Shown here one piece after another: positions 7,539 through 15,315 of a stretch of DNA of 21,104 bases. The notes beneath the pieces were generated by a model. The model searched no databases, was not told where the DNA came from, and saw only the letters and a list, made by a program, of their open reading frames with translations. The first letter of the stretch is position 1. The number at the start of each line of letters is the position of its first letter. The position numbers and the translations under genes are program-made. Origin of the DNA: Streptococcus parasanguinis (lineage in GTDB: Bacteria > Bacillota > Bacilli > Lactobacillales > Streptococcaceae); NCBI GenBank assembly GCA_018377375.1, contig JAGZZN010000032.1, positions 1 to 21,104 of the forward strand, written 5' to 3'.

Positions 7539-9554
7539 ATGAATCTACACCAACCCTTATCCGTACTGCCTGGAGTCGGTCCAAAATCGGCGGAAAAATT
7601 TAAAAAGTTAGGGATTGAAACCTTAGAAGATCTGCTCTTGTATTACCCGTTCCGGTATGAAGATTTTAAAACGCGTAATGTTTTAGAGTTGGAAGATGGG
7701 GAAAAAGCTGTCATCTCTGGGGTGGTAGCAACGCCAGCCAATGTCCAATATTATGGCTACAAACGAAATCGCTTGCGTTTTTCCATCAAACAGGGAGACC
7801 AAGTCATTGCGGTTAATTTTTTCAACCAACCCTACCTGGCAGACAAAATCGAGGTCCAGCAGACAGTGGCGATCTTTGGAAAATGGGACAAGGCCAAGGG
7901 GAGTTTGACAGGAATGAAGCTCCTGGCTCAAGTGGAAGATGATTTGCAGCCGGTCTATCGGGTGACACAAGGAGTGAGCCAAAACAGCCTGGTGAAATTG
8001 ATCAAAATAGCGTTCGATCAGGGATTAGACCAGCTTTTAGAAGAGAACGTACCCCAAATCTTACGAGATCGTTATCAACTCATGTCTCGTTCCCAAGCAG
8101 TGCAAGCTATGCATTTTCCTAAGGATCTAGCAGAGTACAAGCAAGCTCTTCGCCGGGTAAAATTTGAAGAGCTCCTCTTTTTCCAGCTGCAACTCCAAGT
8201 GCTAAAAGAAGAAAACCACGATGCCAGCCAAGGGATTTCCTTGGCCTGGGATCCAGAAAAATTAGCAGAACGAAAAAAACAGCTTCCTTTTGAGCTAACG
8301 CAAGCTCAAGAAAACAGCTTGAATGAAATCTTGACAGATATGGCTTCTCCTTATCATATGAACCGCTTGCTTCAAGGGGATGTAGGAAGCGGGAAGACAG
8401 TCGTAGCCGGTCTTGCCATGTATGCAGCCTTAAGCGCTGGTAAGCAAGCAGCCTTGATGGTCCCAACGGAGATTTTGGCAGAGCAACACAAGGAAAGCTT
8501 ACAAAATCTTTTTCCAGATTTGCCAATTGCCCTTCTGACAGGAGGATTAAAGGCGGCTGAGAAACGAGAAGTCTTAGAGGGGATCGCCTCAGGGAAAGCT
8601 CAACTGATTGTGGGGACACATGCCTTGATTCAAGAGGGAGTTCACTACCAAGATCTAGGCTTGGTCATTATTGATGAGCAACACCGCTTTGGGGTTTCCC
8701 AACGCCGTATTCTTCGAGAAAAAGGACAAAATCCAGACGTCCTGATGATGACGGCTACCCCTATTCCCCGGACCTTGGCCATCACAGCTTTTGGAGATAT
8801 GGATGTGTCCATCATTGATCAGATGCCTGCGGGACGCAAGGAAATCATCACACGTTGGGTCAAGCATGAGCAGTTAGAAGTGGTCCTCGACTGGTTAGTC
8901 AAAGAACTTGGCAAAGGTTCTCAAGCTTACTTTATTTCTCCACTGATTGAGGAGTCAGAGGCGCTAGATTTGAAAAACGCCCTTGCCCTACAAGAAGAGC
9001 TAGAGGCCTTCTTTGGACAGCGAGCACGCGTTTCTCTTCTTCACGGGAAGATGAAAAGTGAAGAAAAAGATGCTATCATGCAGGCCTTTAAAGAGCACCA
9101 AGTCGATGTTTTGGTGTCTACGACCGTTATTGAAGTAGGAGTCAACGTACCCAATGCAACCGTTATGGTCATTATGGATGCAGATCGGTTTGGTCTTAGC
9201 CAACTTCACCAGCTTCGAGGCCGGGTTGGGCGGGGAAACAAGCAATCCTATGCTATTCTAGTAGCCAATCCTAAGACAGATAGTGGCAAGCAGCGCATGA
9301 AAATCATGACAGAAACAACCAATGGCTTTGTGCTAGCGGAAGAAGATTTGAAAATGCGAGGTTCAGGTGAAATCTTTGGAACCCGTCAATCTGGGATTCC
9401 AGAATTTCAAGTGGCGGATTTGGTAGAAGATTATCCCATTCTAGAAGAAGCAAGGAAAGTTGCCAGCCAGATCGTAGCAACGCCAGATTGGCGCGAACAC
9501 TCCGATTGGCATTTGCTCTCGCTTTACTTAGAAAAGAAAGAACATTTAGATTAG
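7539..9554 (+). CDS. recG: ATP-dependent DNA helicase RecG
   Basis: A 671-residue superfamily 2 helicase that regresses stalled replication forks and processes recombination junctions. Order of parts: an N-terminal helical and OB-fold wedge region that grips branched DNA (~1-240, opening with LPGVGPKSAEKF), Walker A GDVGSGKT (280-287), DEQH box (379-382), the TATPIPRTL motif III, and the second helicase fold with STTVIEVGVNVPNA and QLRGRVGRG, followed by the TRQSGIPEF tail characteristic of RecG. Length is typical. The SD AGGAGG lies just before the ATG. Nothing is truncated. It sits after alr as in pneumococcus. Confidence 0.98.
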   Translation: MNLHQPLSVLPGVGPKSAEKFKKLGIETLEDLLLYYPFRYEDFKTRNVLELEDGEKAVISGVVATPANVQYYGYKRNRLRFSIKQGDQVIAVNFFNQPYLADKIEVQQTVAIFGKWDKAKGSLTGMKLLAQVEDDLQPVYRVTQGVSQNSLVKLIKIAFDQGLDQLLEENVPQILRDRYQLMSRSQAVQAMHFPKDLAEYKQALRRVKFEELLFFQLQLQVLKEENHDASQGISLAWDPEKLAERKKQLPFELTQAQENSLNEILTDMASPYHMNRLLQGDVGSGKTVVAGLAMYAALSAGKQAALMVPTEILAEQHKESLQNLFPDLPIALLTGGLKAAEKREVLEGIASGKAQLIVGTHALIQEGVHYQDLGLVIIDEQHRFGVSQRRILREKGQNPDVLMMTATPIPRTLAITAFGDMDVSIIDQMPAGRKEIITRWVKHEQLEVVLDWLVKELGKGSQAYFISPLIEESEALDLKNALALQEELEAFFGQRARVSLLHGKMKSEEKDAIMQAFKEHQVDVLVSTTVIEVGVNVPNATVMVIMDADRFGLSQLHQLRGRVGRGNKQSYAILVANPKTDSGKQRMKIMTETTNGFVLAEEDLKMRGSGEIFGTRQSGIPEFQVADLVEDYPILEEARKVASQIVATPDWREHSDWHLLSLYLEKKEHLD

Positions 9555-9561
9555 AGTATAA

Positions 9562-9607
9562 AAAGGGAGTAGAGTAGAAATTCCTTGAATTCCACTCTAC
9601 TCCCTTT
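9562..9607. terminator. Long stem-loop between recG and ansA, possibly bidirectional terminator
   Basis: An 18-bp inverted repeat (9562-9579 against 9590-9607) with a single mismatch and a 10-base loop starts eight bases after the recG stop. On the + strand a T-run is lacking, only TTT inside the right arm. On the - strand the stem is followed by a stretch of five T, so it reads better as a terminator for the convergent ansA transcript. It may serve both. Confidence 0.6.
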
Positions 9608-9625
9608 AAGATGGCATTTTACAAG

Positions 9626-9749
9626 CTTTGTATCTTATTAACTGAACACGGGCTGCGGATTGTGTCAAAAAGATGAATCCTCCTAGAATCTAATGATTCT
9701 GCGTCGAATTCCCTATTTTGACTGTATCCGCTACGCCCTTTGTATCTTA
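9626..9749. repeat. Foldback element flanked by 12-bp direct repeats
   Basis: CTTTGTATCTTA occurs at 9626-9637 and again at 9738-9749. Between them, imperfect arms (about 9650-9670 reading GGGC..GCGGAT..GTCAAAA and the reverse complement at about 9716-9738) flank a perfect inner hairpin AGAATC-TAAT-GATTCT at 9685-9700. No plausible gene lies inside. The layout resembles a small non-coding mobile element or a structured 3' UTR of the ansA mRNA, whose stop codon is only two bases away. Confidence 0.45.
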
Positions 9750-9751
9750 GT

Positions 9752-10714
9752 TTACCCTTCGATATATTCTTTGAGTTCTTGTCCTTTTAGGCCTGCATTG
9801 AGGGCGATGAGGAGTTTGATGCGCGCTTTGGGGGCATTTAATTCTTTGATGAAAAAGACACCTGCTTGATGGAGTTGGACGCCTCCTCCTTCATATGCGT
9901 AGACGGGTTCAGCGATCCCATTGAAGCAACGGGATACTAAAGCGATTGGAAGGCCTGCATCTATAAACTCTTGGAGTTTATGTGCCGTTTCTTTAGGGAT
10001 GTTTCCTGCTCCAAAGGCTTCGATAATGAGGCCATCAAGCTTTGAAAGATCCAGCATGTCCAGCAGATCGGTTTTCATCCCTGCATAGGTAGTGATGATC
10101 GGAACGAACCCATCGATGGTATCGAGATCAAAGCGCACCCTTGGCTCGGCTGTTTTAAAGAAGAGGATTTCCTTTTTCATGACCAAACCTAGTGGGCCGT
10201 GGGTTGGTGTCTGAAAGGTGCTGACATTGGTGGTGTGGGTTTTGGTGACGTACTTAGCCGCATGAATTTCATCGTTCATGACGACTAAGACCCCTTTATC
10301 ACGTGCTTTTGGATCGGCAGCCACTCGGAGGGCTGTTAAGAAATTATAGACACCGTCACTTCCAAGTTCGTTAGAACTTCGCATGGCTCCTGTAATCACC
10401 ACGGAGATTTCAGGTAACTCCATGGTATCTAAGAAATAAGCTGTTTCTTCCAGCGTATCGGTCCCGTGTGTAATGACGATCCCATCGAAGTAGCTGGCTG
10501 CCTCTTTGATTCTTTGATATAGAGCTAACATGTGATGCGGTGTCATTTGTGGACTTGGTAGATTGAAGATATCCTCAGAAGTGACTTCAATTCCTTCAAT
10601 TGGTGAAGTAACTTGGGTCATGGGATTGACTTCATTTGTAATCACTGCTCCAGAGTCATCTGCAGCCATCGAGATGGTCCCTCCGGTATGTAGTGCTAAA
10701 ATTTTCTTAAACAT
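9752..10714 (-). CDS. ansA: L-asparaginase, probably cytoplasmic
   Basis: A 320-residue asparaginase converting L-asparagine to aspartate and ammonia. It shows both signature sites: TGGTIS near the N-terminus (residues 10-15, with the nucleophilic threonine) and THGTDT (82-87, with the Thr-Asp pair), followed by VVITGAMR. There is no signal peptide, so it should act in the cytosol. The SD AAGGAGCT lies just upstream on the - strand. It is divergent from the HAD gene across a 62-base gap and convergent with recG. The order asparaginase, Cof hydrolase, usp, aminotransferase is, to my recollection, shared with pneumococcus. Glutaminase side activity is possible but unreadable from sequence. Confidence 0.92.
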   Translation of the reverse strand: MFKKILALHTGGTISMAADDSGAVITNEVNPMTQVTSPIEGIEVTSEDIFNLPSPQMTPHHMLALYQRIKEAASYFDGIVITHGTDTLEETAYFLDTMELPEISVVITGAMRSSNELGSDGVYNFLTALRVAADPKARDKGVLVVMNDEIHAAKYVTKTHTTNVSTFQTPTHGPLGLVMKKEILFFKTAEPRVRFDLDTIDGFVPIITTYAGMKTDLLDMLDLSKLDGLIIEAFGAGNIPKETAHKLQEFIDAGLPIALVSRCFNGIAEPVYAYEGGGVQLHQAGVFFIKELNAPKARIKLLIALNAGLKGQELKEYIEG

Positions 10715-10732
10715 GTGAAGCTCCTTGGAATA

Positions 10733-10743
10733 TGTGATATAAT
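10733..10743 (+). promoter_or_regulatory. Extended -10 promoter of the HAD-fusion gene
   Basis: TATAAT at 10738-10743 is preceded by a TG (10735-10736), giving an extended -10. No good -35 is found 17 bp upstream. The same AT-rich 62-base gap must also hold the ansA promoter on the other strand, so the two promoters probably overlap. The - strand elements are ambiguous and I do not place them. Confidence 0.5.
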
Positions 10744-10776
10744 TTATTTTATCATAAAAAGAAAGAAACAGTAGAC

Positions 10777-12177
10777 ATGGAAATAAAAGCAGTCTTTTTT
10801 GATATCGATGGGACCCTGGTCAATGATAGTCGAGCGGTCTTAAAATCAACAGAAAAAGCTATTCAATCTTTGAAGGAGGAAGGAATCTATGTAGGACTTG
10901 CGACAGGGCGGGGACCTGCCTTTGTCAAACCGTTTATGGAACGCTACGGCTTTGATTTTGCAGTAACCTATAATGGTCAATATATTTTGACCAAGGACCG
11001 CGTACTGTTTACCAGCCCAATCGACAAAAAGAGCCTGCACCAGCTGATCGACTATGCTCGAGAACACCGTAAGGAAATTGCTCTTGGGACAAAGGATGGA
11101 GTATTTGGTTCTCGGATCATGAGTTTTGGGATGAGTCCTATTTCAACCTGGTCCAGTCGCTTTGTGCCTCGCAAAATGGCCCGAACAGTCAGTCGAGGAT
11201 TTAACAAAGTGGTCAGCAAGGTCGTCCCACAGGATCAGGACACCCTCTATGCACTAGCGCAAGAACCAATCTACCAAGTACTGATCTTATCGAGTCCGGA
11301 AGAGACTGCAAAAATTGAAAAAGAGTTTCCACATTTGAAATTTACACGTTCCAGTCCTTTTGCAGCAGACGTCCTCAACCCAGGCATTTCTAAGCTAGAA
11401 GGCATCCGCATCGTTGGCCAGGAATTTGGCTTTGACATCGATGAGGTGATGGCTTTTGGGGATTCGGATAATGATTTAGAAATGCTTTCGGGAGTTGGCT
11501 TGTCCATTGCGATGGGAAATGGAACCACTAGTGTTAAGGCAATTGCCAAGCATACCACGACTAGTAATGGCAAGGATGGCATTCAAAAAGCCCTGCAACA
11601 CTTTGGTATTCTCTCAGAGAAAGAACTCTTTCTTTCTAAGGATGATCACTTCAATAAGGTCAAAACCTTCCATGGTGTAATGGATGGGGAAACGCAGGAG
11701 AAACCAGTGGTCTGGCAACCTCAAGATGCCCTTTATCGGACCATGTTCAAGCAAGAGGAACTGGTGGAATTTGTTCGAGCAGCTAGCTCAAGTGAGGAAG
11801 AATTCGATCGCTCGGTAGCGGCCCTTCACGAAGCTTTGGATAAGGCTGCAGATAAGGTGCGTAGCAAGCATCCGGCTGAGATTTCCATGGTGGGACAGGT
11901 CGATGCCTTGATCGATACCCTCTATCTGACTTATGGTAGCTTTGTTCTAATGGGAGTGGATCCTGAAGAGGTCTTTGAGATTGTTCATCGGGCAAATATG
12001 GGTAAGATTTTCCCAGATGGAAGAGCGCACTTTGATCCAGTGACTCACAAGATTTTGAAGCCAGATGATTGGGAAGAAAAATACGCCCCAGAACCAGCTA
12101 TCAAAAAAGAACTCGATCGCCAGCTCAAGGCCTACGAAAAACATGCAAAACAAAAAGAAGCAAAAAAAGACAACTAA
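10777..12177 (+). CDS. Cof-type HAD-IIB phosphatase fused to a MazG/PRA-PH-like domain
   Basis: A 466-residue, two-part protein. The N-terminal ~275 residues are a Cof-like HAD phosphatase: DIDGT with nucleophile Asp9 and acid/base Asp11, a C2 cap, and GDSDND (228-233). Such enzymes hydrolyse sugar phosphates, nucleotides or cofactor phosphates. The C-terminal part (~285-440) is all-helical with EELVEF (Glu327, Glu328, Glu331), DALIDT (Asp376, Asp380) and a following G-x-D-PEEVFEIVHRANMGK stretch, matching the EExxE...D pattern of all-alpha NTP pyrophosphohydrolases (MazG, PRA-PH; COG4696 as I recall). The tail is Lys-rich. The fusion suggests pyrophosphate release followed by dephosphorylation of a nucleotide; substrate unknown. 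The SD is weak. A strong terminator follows directly. Confidence 0.85.
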   Translation: MEIKAVFFDIDGTLVNDSRAVLKSTEKAIQSLKEEGIYVGLATGRGPAFVKPFMERYGFDFAVTYNGQYILTKDRVLFTSPIDKKSLHQLIDYAREHRKEIALGTKDGVFGSRIMSFGMSPISTWSSRFVPRKMARTVSRGFNKVVSKVVPQDQDTLYALAQEPIYQVLILSSPEETAKIEKEFPHLKFTRSSPFAADVLNPGISKLEGIRIVGQEFGFDIDEVMAFGDSDNDLEMLSGVGLSIAMGNGTTSVKAIAKHTTTSNGKDGIQKALQHFGILSEKELFLSKDDHFNKVKTFHGVMDGETQEKPVVWQPQDALYRTMFKQEELVEFVRAASSSEEEFDRSVAALHEALDKAADKVRSKHPAEISMVGQVDALIDTLYLTYGSFVLMGVDPEEVFEIVHRANMGKIFPDGRAHFDPVTHKILKPDDWEEKYAPEPAIKKELDRQLKAYEKHAKQKEAKKDN

Positions 12178-12180
12178 AAA

Positions 12181-12210
12181 AGTTTGGAACCTTTGTTCCA
12201 AACTTTTTTT
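12181..12210. terminator. Strong intrinsic terminator, likely bidirectional
   Basis: AGTTTGGAAC (12181-12190) pairs perfectly with GTTCCAAACT (12195-12204) around CTTT. A runs precede and T runs follow (to 12210), so it can act on both strands. It starts three bases after the HAD-fusion stop and can also halt - strand transcripts coming from usp. Confidence 0.9.
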
Positions 12211-12299
12211 AGAATGTAGACAAACTATTTTTTACTAAGATAAGTAAAGGGTTCTACAAAGAAGTCGAAATATGTTCTTATTTTTAAAATTTATAAAAA

Positions 12300-12450
12300 A
12301 TATTGAAAAACTTTCCGCCGTGAGACAAGTGCTAGAAACACTATTGTTTCTAGCACTCGGGAGTTTTGAGACCTTAGGCTCAAAACTTAGTCATAGAACT
12401 TCGAAGAAGTTCGCTGACGTCCGTACTCACCTAAGGAAAGTTTTCAATAT
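12300..12450. repeat. MITE-like element with 16-17 bp terminal inverted repeats and three inner hairpins
   Basis: The ends 12300-12316 and 12435-12450 are inverted repeats (one extra A in the left arm), continued inward by GTGAG (12320-12324) against CTCAC (12426-12430). Inside are three perfect hairpins: 12328-12339/12346-12357 (12 bp), 12362-12370/12379-12387 (9 bp) and 12396-12402/12406-12412 (7 bp). There is no transposase or convincing ORF. It fills the gap between the convergent HAD-fusion and usp genes, begins 90 bases after the terminator at 12210 and ends 13 bases past the usp stop. It resembles the BOX/RUP class of non-autonomous streptococcal repeats in architecture but not in sequence. 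Confidence 0.7.
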
Positions 12451-12463
12451 AACTTTTTCTTTC

Positions 12464-12916
12464 TTACATGGTTTTATCCTTATCACGTACCACTAGTAAG
12501 TCTACTTTGGCGTGGCGAAGGATATATTCTGAGGAGGATCCGACCATTAACCGTTCGAAGGCATTGAGTCCAGTAGCCCCGACCATAATAAGGTCAACCC
12601 CTTCTTTACTTGGGATATCATTAGCTAAGAGGACTTTTGGATTTCCCATTTCTACAACAGTCACAACATTTTGAACGCCGACTTTTTCAGCACGTTCCTT
12701 GTAGCCCTTGAGCAATTCGTTGGCTTCTTCTTGCAATTCTTCGTAGACCTCAGCATCAAAAGTTGAGACGCTTTGAAGGGCACGGGTATCGATGACGTGG
12801 GCAATCGTCAATTTAGAGCCGTTGCGAAGAGAAACGTTAACCCCTTTTTCAAAGGCTAATTCTGCTTCATGGGAACCGTCGACAGCGACCATAATGTTTT
12901 CGTATTTTTGAGACAT
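12464..12916 (-). CDS. Universal stress protein (UspA family), ATP-binding type
   Basis: A single-domain, 150-residue Usp. It opens with NIMVAVDGSHEAE, containing the family Asp that contacts adenine, and carries the ATP-binding pattern Gx2Gx9GS in GATGLNAFERLMVGSSSEY (residues ~113-131), then VDLLVV at the C-terminus. Usp proteins dimerise in the cytosol and support stress survival; the exact output is unknown. A strong SD AAGGAGGT lies just upstream on the - strand, and a promoter is at 12985-13013. The leader can form a hairpin, GAATAGA (12951-12957) with TCTATTC (12965-12971). It is divergent from alaT. Confidence 0.93.
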   Translation of the reverse strand: MSQKYENIMVAVDGSHEAELAFEKGVNVSLRNGSKLTIAHVIDTRALQSVSTFDAEVYEELQEEANELLKGYKERAEKVGVQNVVTVVEMGNPKVLLANDIPSKEGVDLIMVGATGLNAFERLMVGSSSEYILRHAKVDLLVVRDKDKTM

Positions 12917-12984
12917 AATCCTACCTCCTTATAGCTTGAAAACATGGGTAGAATAGAAGGTAACTCTATTCCTTATACACTTAT

Positions 12985-13013
12985 ATTTTATTCCTTTTAG
13001 GCTAGAATGTAAA
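12985..13013 (-). promoter_or_regulatory. Promoter of the usp gene
   Basis: Read on the - strand, TTTACA (13013-13008) and TAAAAT (12990-12985) are separated by 17 bp. The leader to the ATG would be about 60 nt and includes the 7-bp hairpin at 12951-12971. Confidence 0.6.
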
Positions 13014-13066
13014 GGTAAAGTCTCGCTTTTCTTCTATATTTTTGCAGGATTTTTAAAGTCCTCGGT

Positions 13067-13095
13067 TTGTACTCTATTTCAACTAGTGGTATAAT
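13067..13095 (+). promoter_or_regulatory. Promoter of alaT
   Basis: TTGTAC (13067-13072), a 17-bp spacer and a consensus TATAAT (13090-13095), 29 bases before the ATG. The usp promoter lies back to back about 55 bp away, so the two genes form a divergent pair. Confidence 0.7.
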
Positions 13096-13124
13096 AGAGA
13101 TAATTTCGTGAATCGAGGCAGAAT

Positions 13125-14339
13125 ATGAAGGAATATAATAAATCAAGCAAACTCGAACATGTCGCTTACGATATTCGTGGTCCAGTCTTGGAAGAAGCCA
13201 TGCGCATGCGAGCAAATGGAGAAAAAATTCTACGTTTGAATACAGGGAATCCTGCTGAATTTGGCTTTACAGCTCCAGATGAAGTCATCCATGATTTGAT
13301 CATGAATGCGCGTGATAGTGAAGGTTACTCAGACTCAAAAGGGATTTTTTCAGCCCGCAAAGCCATCATGCAGTACTGCCAGTTGAAAAAAATTCCAAAT
13401 GTGGATATTGATGATATTTACCTTGGGAATGGAGTGAGTGAGCTGATCGTCATGTCCATGCAAGGACTGCTCGACAATGGGGATGAGGTCTTGGTTCCCA
13501 TGCCGGACTATCCTCTTTGGACAGCAGCTGTCAGCCTAGCTGGTGGGAATGCGGTTCACTATCTTTGTGATGAAGAAGCAAACTGGTATCCAGATATTGA
13601 GGATATCAAGTCGAAAATTACCTCAAACACCAAGGCTATTGTTGTCATCAACCCGAATAACCCAACAGGTGCCCTCTATCCAGATGAGATCCTGCTTGAG
13701 ATTGTGGAGATCGCTCGTCAAAATAACTTGATTATCTTCGCAGATGAAATTTACGATCGCTTGGTCATGGATGGGGAAAAACACACGGCTATCGCAAGCT
13801 TAGCGCCTGATCTCTTCTGTGTGAGTATGAATGGCTTGTCAAAATCTCACCGGATTGCCGGTTTCCGTGTTGGTTGGATGGTTCTATCCGGACCCAAACA
13901 CCATGTGAAGGGCTATATCGAAGGCTTGAACATGTTGTCCAATATGCGTCTTTGTTCAAATGTCTTGGCTCAACAAGTTGTGCAAACCTCTCTTGGAGGC
14001 TACCAATCCGTGGATGAACTCTTACTTCCAGGTGGTCGAATCTACGAACAACGCAACTTCATCTACAAAGCCATCAATGATATTCCAGGCCTCTCAGCTG
14101 TTAAGCCGAAGGCTGGTCTCTATATCTTCCCTAAGATTGATCGGGACATGTACCGCGTGGATGATGATGAACAATTTGTTTTAGAGTTCTTGAAGCAAGA
14201 AAAAATTCTCTTGGTTCATGGCCGTGGCTTTAACTGGAAAGATCCAGATCACTTCCGGATTGTTTACCTTCCACGTGTCGATGAATTGGCTCAAATTCAA
14301 GAAAAAATGACTCGTTTCTTGAAACAATACAAACGCTAA
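13125..14339 (+). CDS. alaT: PLP-dependent aminotransferase, AlaT type
   Basis: A 404-residue fold-type I class I/II aminotransferase, closest in feel to AlaT (alanine-pyruvate/glutamate transaminase). Cofactor residues are visible: NPNNPTG (176-182), ADEIYD with Asp207 for the PLP pyridine nitrogen, the Schiff-base Lys240 in GLSKSHRIAGFRVGW, and a late Arg in the FRIVYLP stretch for the substrate carboxylate. It likely links pyruvate and alanine pools. The SD is weak (GAGGC). It is followed by a terminator and then codY, a neighbourhood I recall from other streptococci. The exact amino-donor specificity is inferred from family resemblance only. Confidence 0.88.
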   Translation: MKEYNKSSKLEHVAYDIRGPVLEEAMRMRANGEKILRLNTGNPAEFGFTAPDEVIHDLIMNARDSEGYSDSKGIFSARKAIMQYCQLKKIPNVDIDDIYLGNGVSELIVMSMQGLLDNGDEVLVPMPDYPLWTAAVSLAGGNAVHYLCDEEANWYPDIEDIKSKITSNTKAIVVINPNNPTGALYPDEILLEIVEIARQNNLIIFADEIYDRLVMDGEKHTAIASLAPDLFCVSMNGLSKSHRIAGFRVGWMVLSGPKHHVKGYIEGLNMLSNMRLCSNVLAQQVVQTSLGGYQSVDELLLPGGRIYEQRNFIYKAINDIPGLSAVKPKAGLYIFPKIDRDMYRVDDDEQFVLEFLKQEKILLVHGRGFNWKDPDHFRIVYLPRVDELAQIQEKMTRFLKQYKR

Positions 14340-14349
14340 TTAGATAAAG

Positions 14350-14380
14350 GATTGAAGAGGAAAGTCTTCAATCTTTTTTT
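14350..14380 (+). terminator. Intrinsic terminator after alaT
   Basis: GATTGAAGA (14350-14358) pairs perfectly with TCTTCAATC (14365-14373) across GGAAAG, with seven T following. It separates alaT from codY. Confidence 0.92.
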
Positions 14381-14453
14381 AATTCATTCTATAAAATCCA
14401 TGTCATCGAATCGACATTTTTCTGAATTGCGCATAATTGTAGAAAAAATAAAT

Positions 14454-14468
14454 AATTTTCAGATAATT
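14454..14468 (+). promoter_or_regulatory. CodY box upstream of codY
   Basis: The 15-mer AATTTTCAGATAATT matches the CodY operator consensus AATTTTCWGAAAATT at 14 of 15 positions. It lies three bases upstream of the codY -35 hexamer, where bound CodY would contact or block RNA polymerase. This suggests negative autoregulation. A much weaker partial match sits at 14416-14430. Confidence 0.7.
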
Positions 14469-14471
14469 TGA

Positions 14472-14500
14472 TTGAAATTCCCACACTTATATGATATACT
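14472..14500 (+). promoter_or_regulatory. Promoter of codY-pncA
   Basis: TTGAAA (14472-14477), a 17-bp spacer and TATACT (14495-14500), with an extended -10 TG at 14492-14493. It lies 26 bases before the codY ATG and beside the CodY box. Confidence 0.75.
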
Positions 14501-14526
14501 TGAGCTGACTATATGCGAGGTTTATT

Positions 14527-15315
14527 ATGGCAAACTTATTAGAAAAGACACGTAAAATTACATCCATCTTGAAACGGACTGATGAACAGTTGCAGTTCGA
14601 GATGCCTTATAATGATATTGCCCAGCAATTAGCGGATATTATCCACTGTAATGCCTGTATCATTAATAGCAAGGGAACCCTTCTTGGTTATTTCATGCGT
14701 TACAAGACCAACAATGACCGGGTAGAAGCTTTCTTTCAAAATAAAAAATTACCAGAAGATTATGCCAAGGCAGCTAGTTTGGTCTACGATACAGAAGCTA
14801 ATTTAGATGTGGACCATGATTTGAGTATCTTTCCGGTCGAAACCAAGTCTGAATTTCCTGATGGCTTGACGACCATTGCGCCTATTCATGTTTCTGGGAT
14901 TCGGTTGGGTTCCTTGATCATTTGGCGCAATGATAAACAGTTTGCGGATGATGATTTGATCTTGGTTGAGATTGCGAGTACCGTGGTAGGGATTCAAATG
15001 TTGAACTACCAACGCGAGGAAGACGAGAAGAATATTCGTCGTCGGACAGCGGTGAATATGGCTGTCAATACCTTGTCTTACTCTGAATTGCGTGCTGTTT
15101 CTGCCATCCTTAGTGAATTGAAAGGAAATGAGGGACAGTTGACTGCTTCTATCATCGCGGATCGGATTGGCATTACTCGCTCTGTGATTGTCAATGCACT
15201 CCGGAAATTGGAGTCAGCTGGTATTATTGAAAGCCGTTCTCTTGGAATGAAGGGAACCTATCTCAAGGTGTTGATTCCAGATATCTTTGAGGAAATTAAG
15301 AAAAGAGATTACTAA
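14527..15315 (+). CDS. codY: Global transcriptional regulator CodY
   Basis: At 262 residues it has the usual streptococcal length. CodY senses branched-chain amino acids (and GTP in some Firmicutes) and represses amino-acid transport and biosynthesis genes in rich medium. The N-terminal ~155 residues form the GAF-type ligand domain, and the C-terminal winged helix-turn-helix spans ~190-250, with TASIIADRIGITRSVIVNALRKL as the helix-turn-helix core. The recognised sequence is AATTTTCWGAAAATT, and one near-perfect copy sits next to its own promoter. The ATG follows GAGG seven to ten bases upstream. Its stop codon overlaps the pncA start (TAATG), so the two are probably translated together. Confidence 0.98.
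   Translation: MANLLEKTRKITSILKRTDEQLQFEMPYNDIAQQLADIIHCNACIINSKGTLLGYFMRYKTNNDRVEAFFQNKKLPEDYAKAASLVYDTEANLDVDHDLSIFPVETKSEFPDGLTTIAPIHVSGIRLGSLIIWRNDKQFADDDLILVEIASTVVGIQMLNYQREEDEKNIRRRTAVNMAVNTLSYSELRAVSAILSELKGNEGQLTASIIADRIGITRSVIVNALRKLESAGIIESRSLGMKGTYLKVLIPDIFEEIKKRDY

Noticed and set aside
8119..8619. 166-codon - strand ORF opposite recG
   Set aside because: Shadow of a conserved helicase gene; its Leu/Ser/Pro-rich composition is typical of an antisense reading.
12272..12496. Small + strand ORF of 74 codons
   Set aside because: It runs through the inverted-repeat element and into the 3' end of usp, has no SD, and its composition is explained by the hairpins.
14416..14430. Second CodY box upstream of codY
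   Set aside because: Only about 10 of 15 positions fit the consensus, close to what AT-rich sequence gives by chance.
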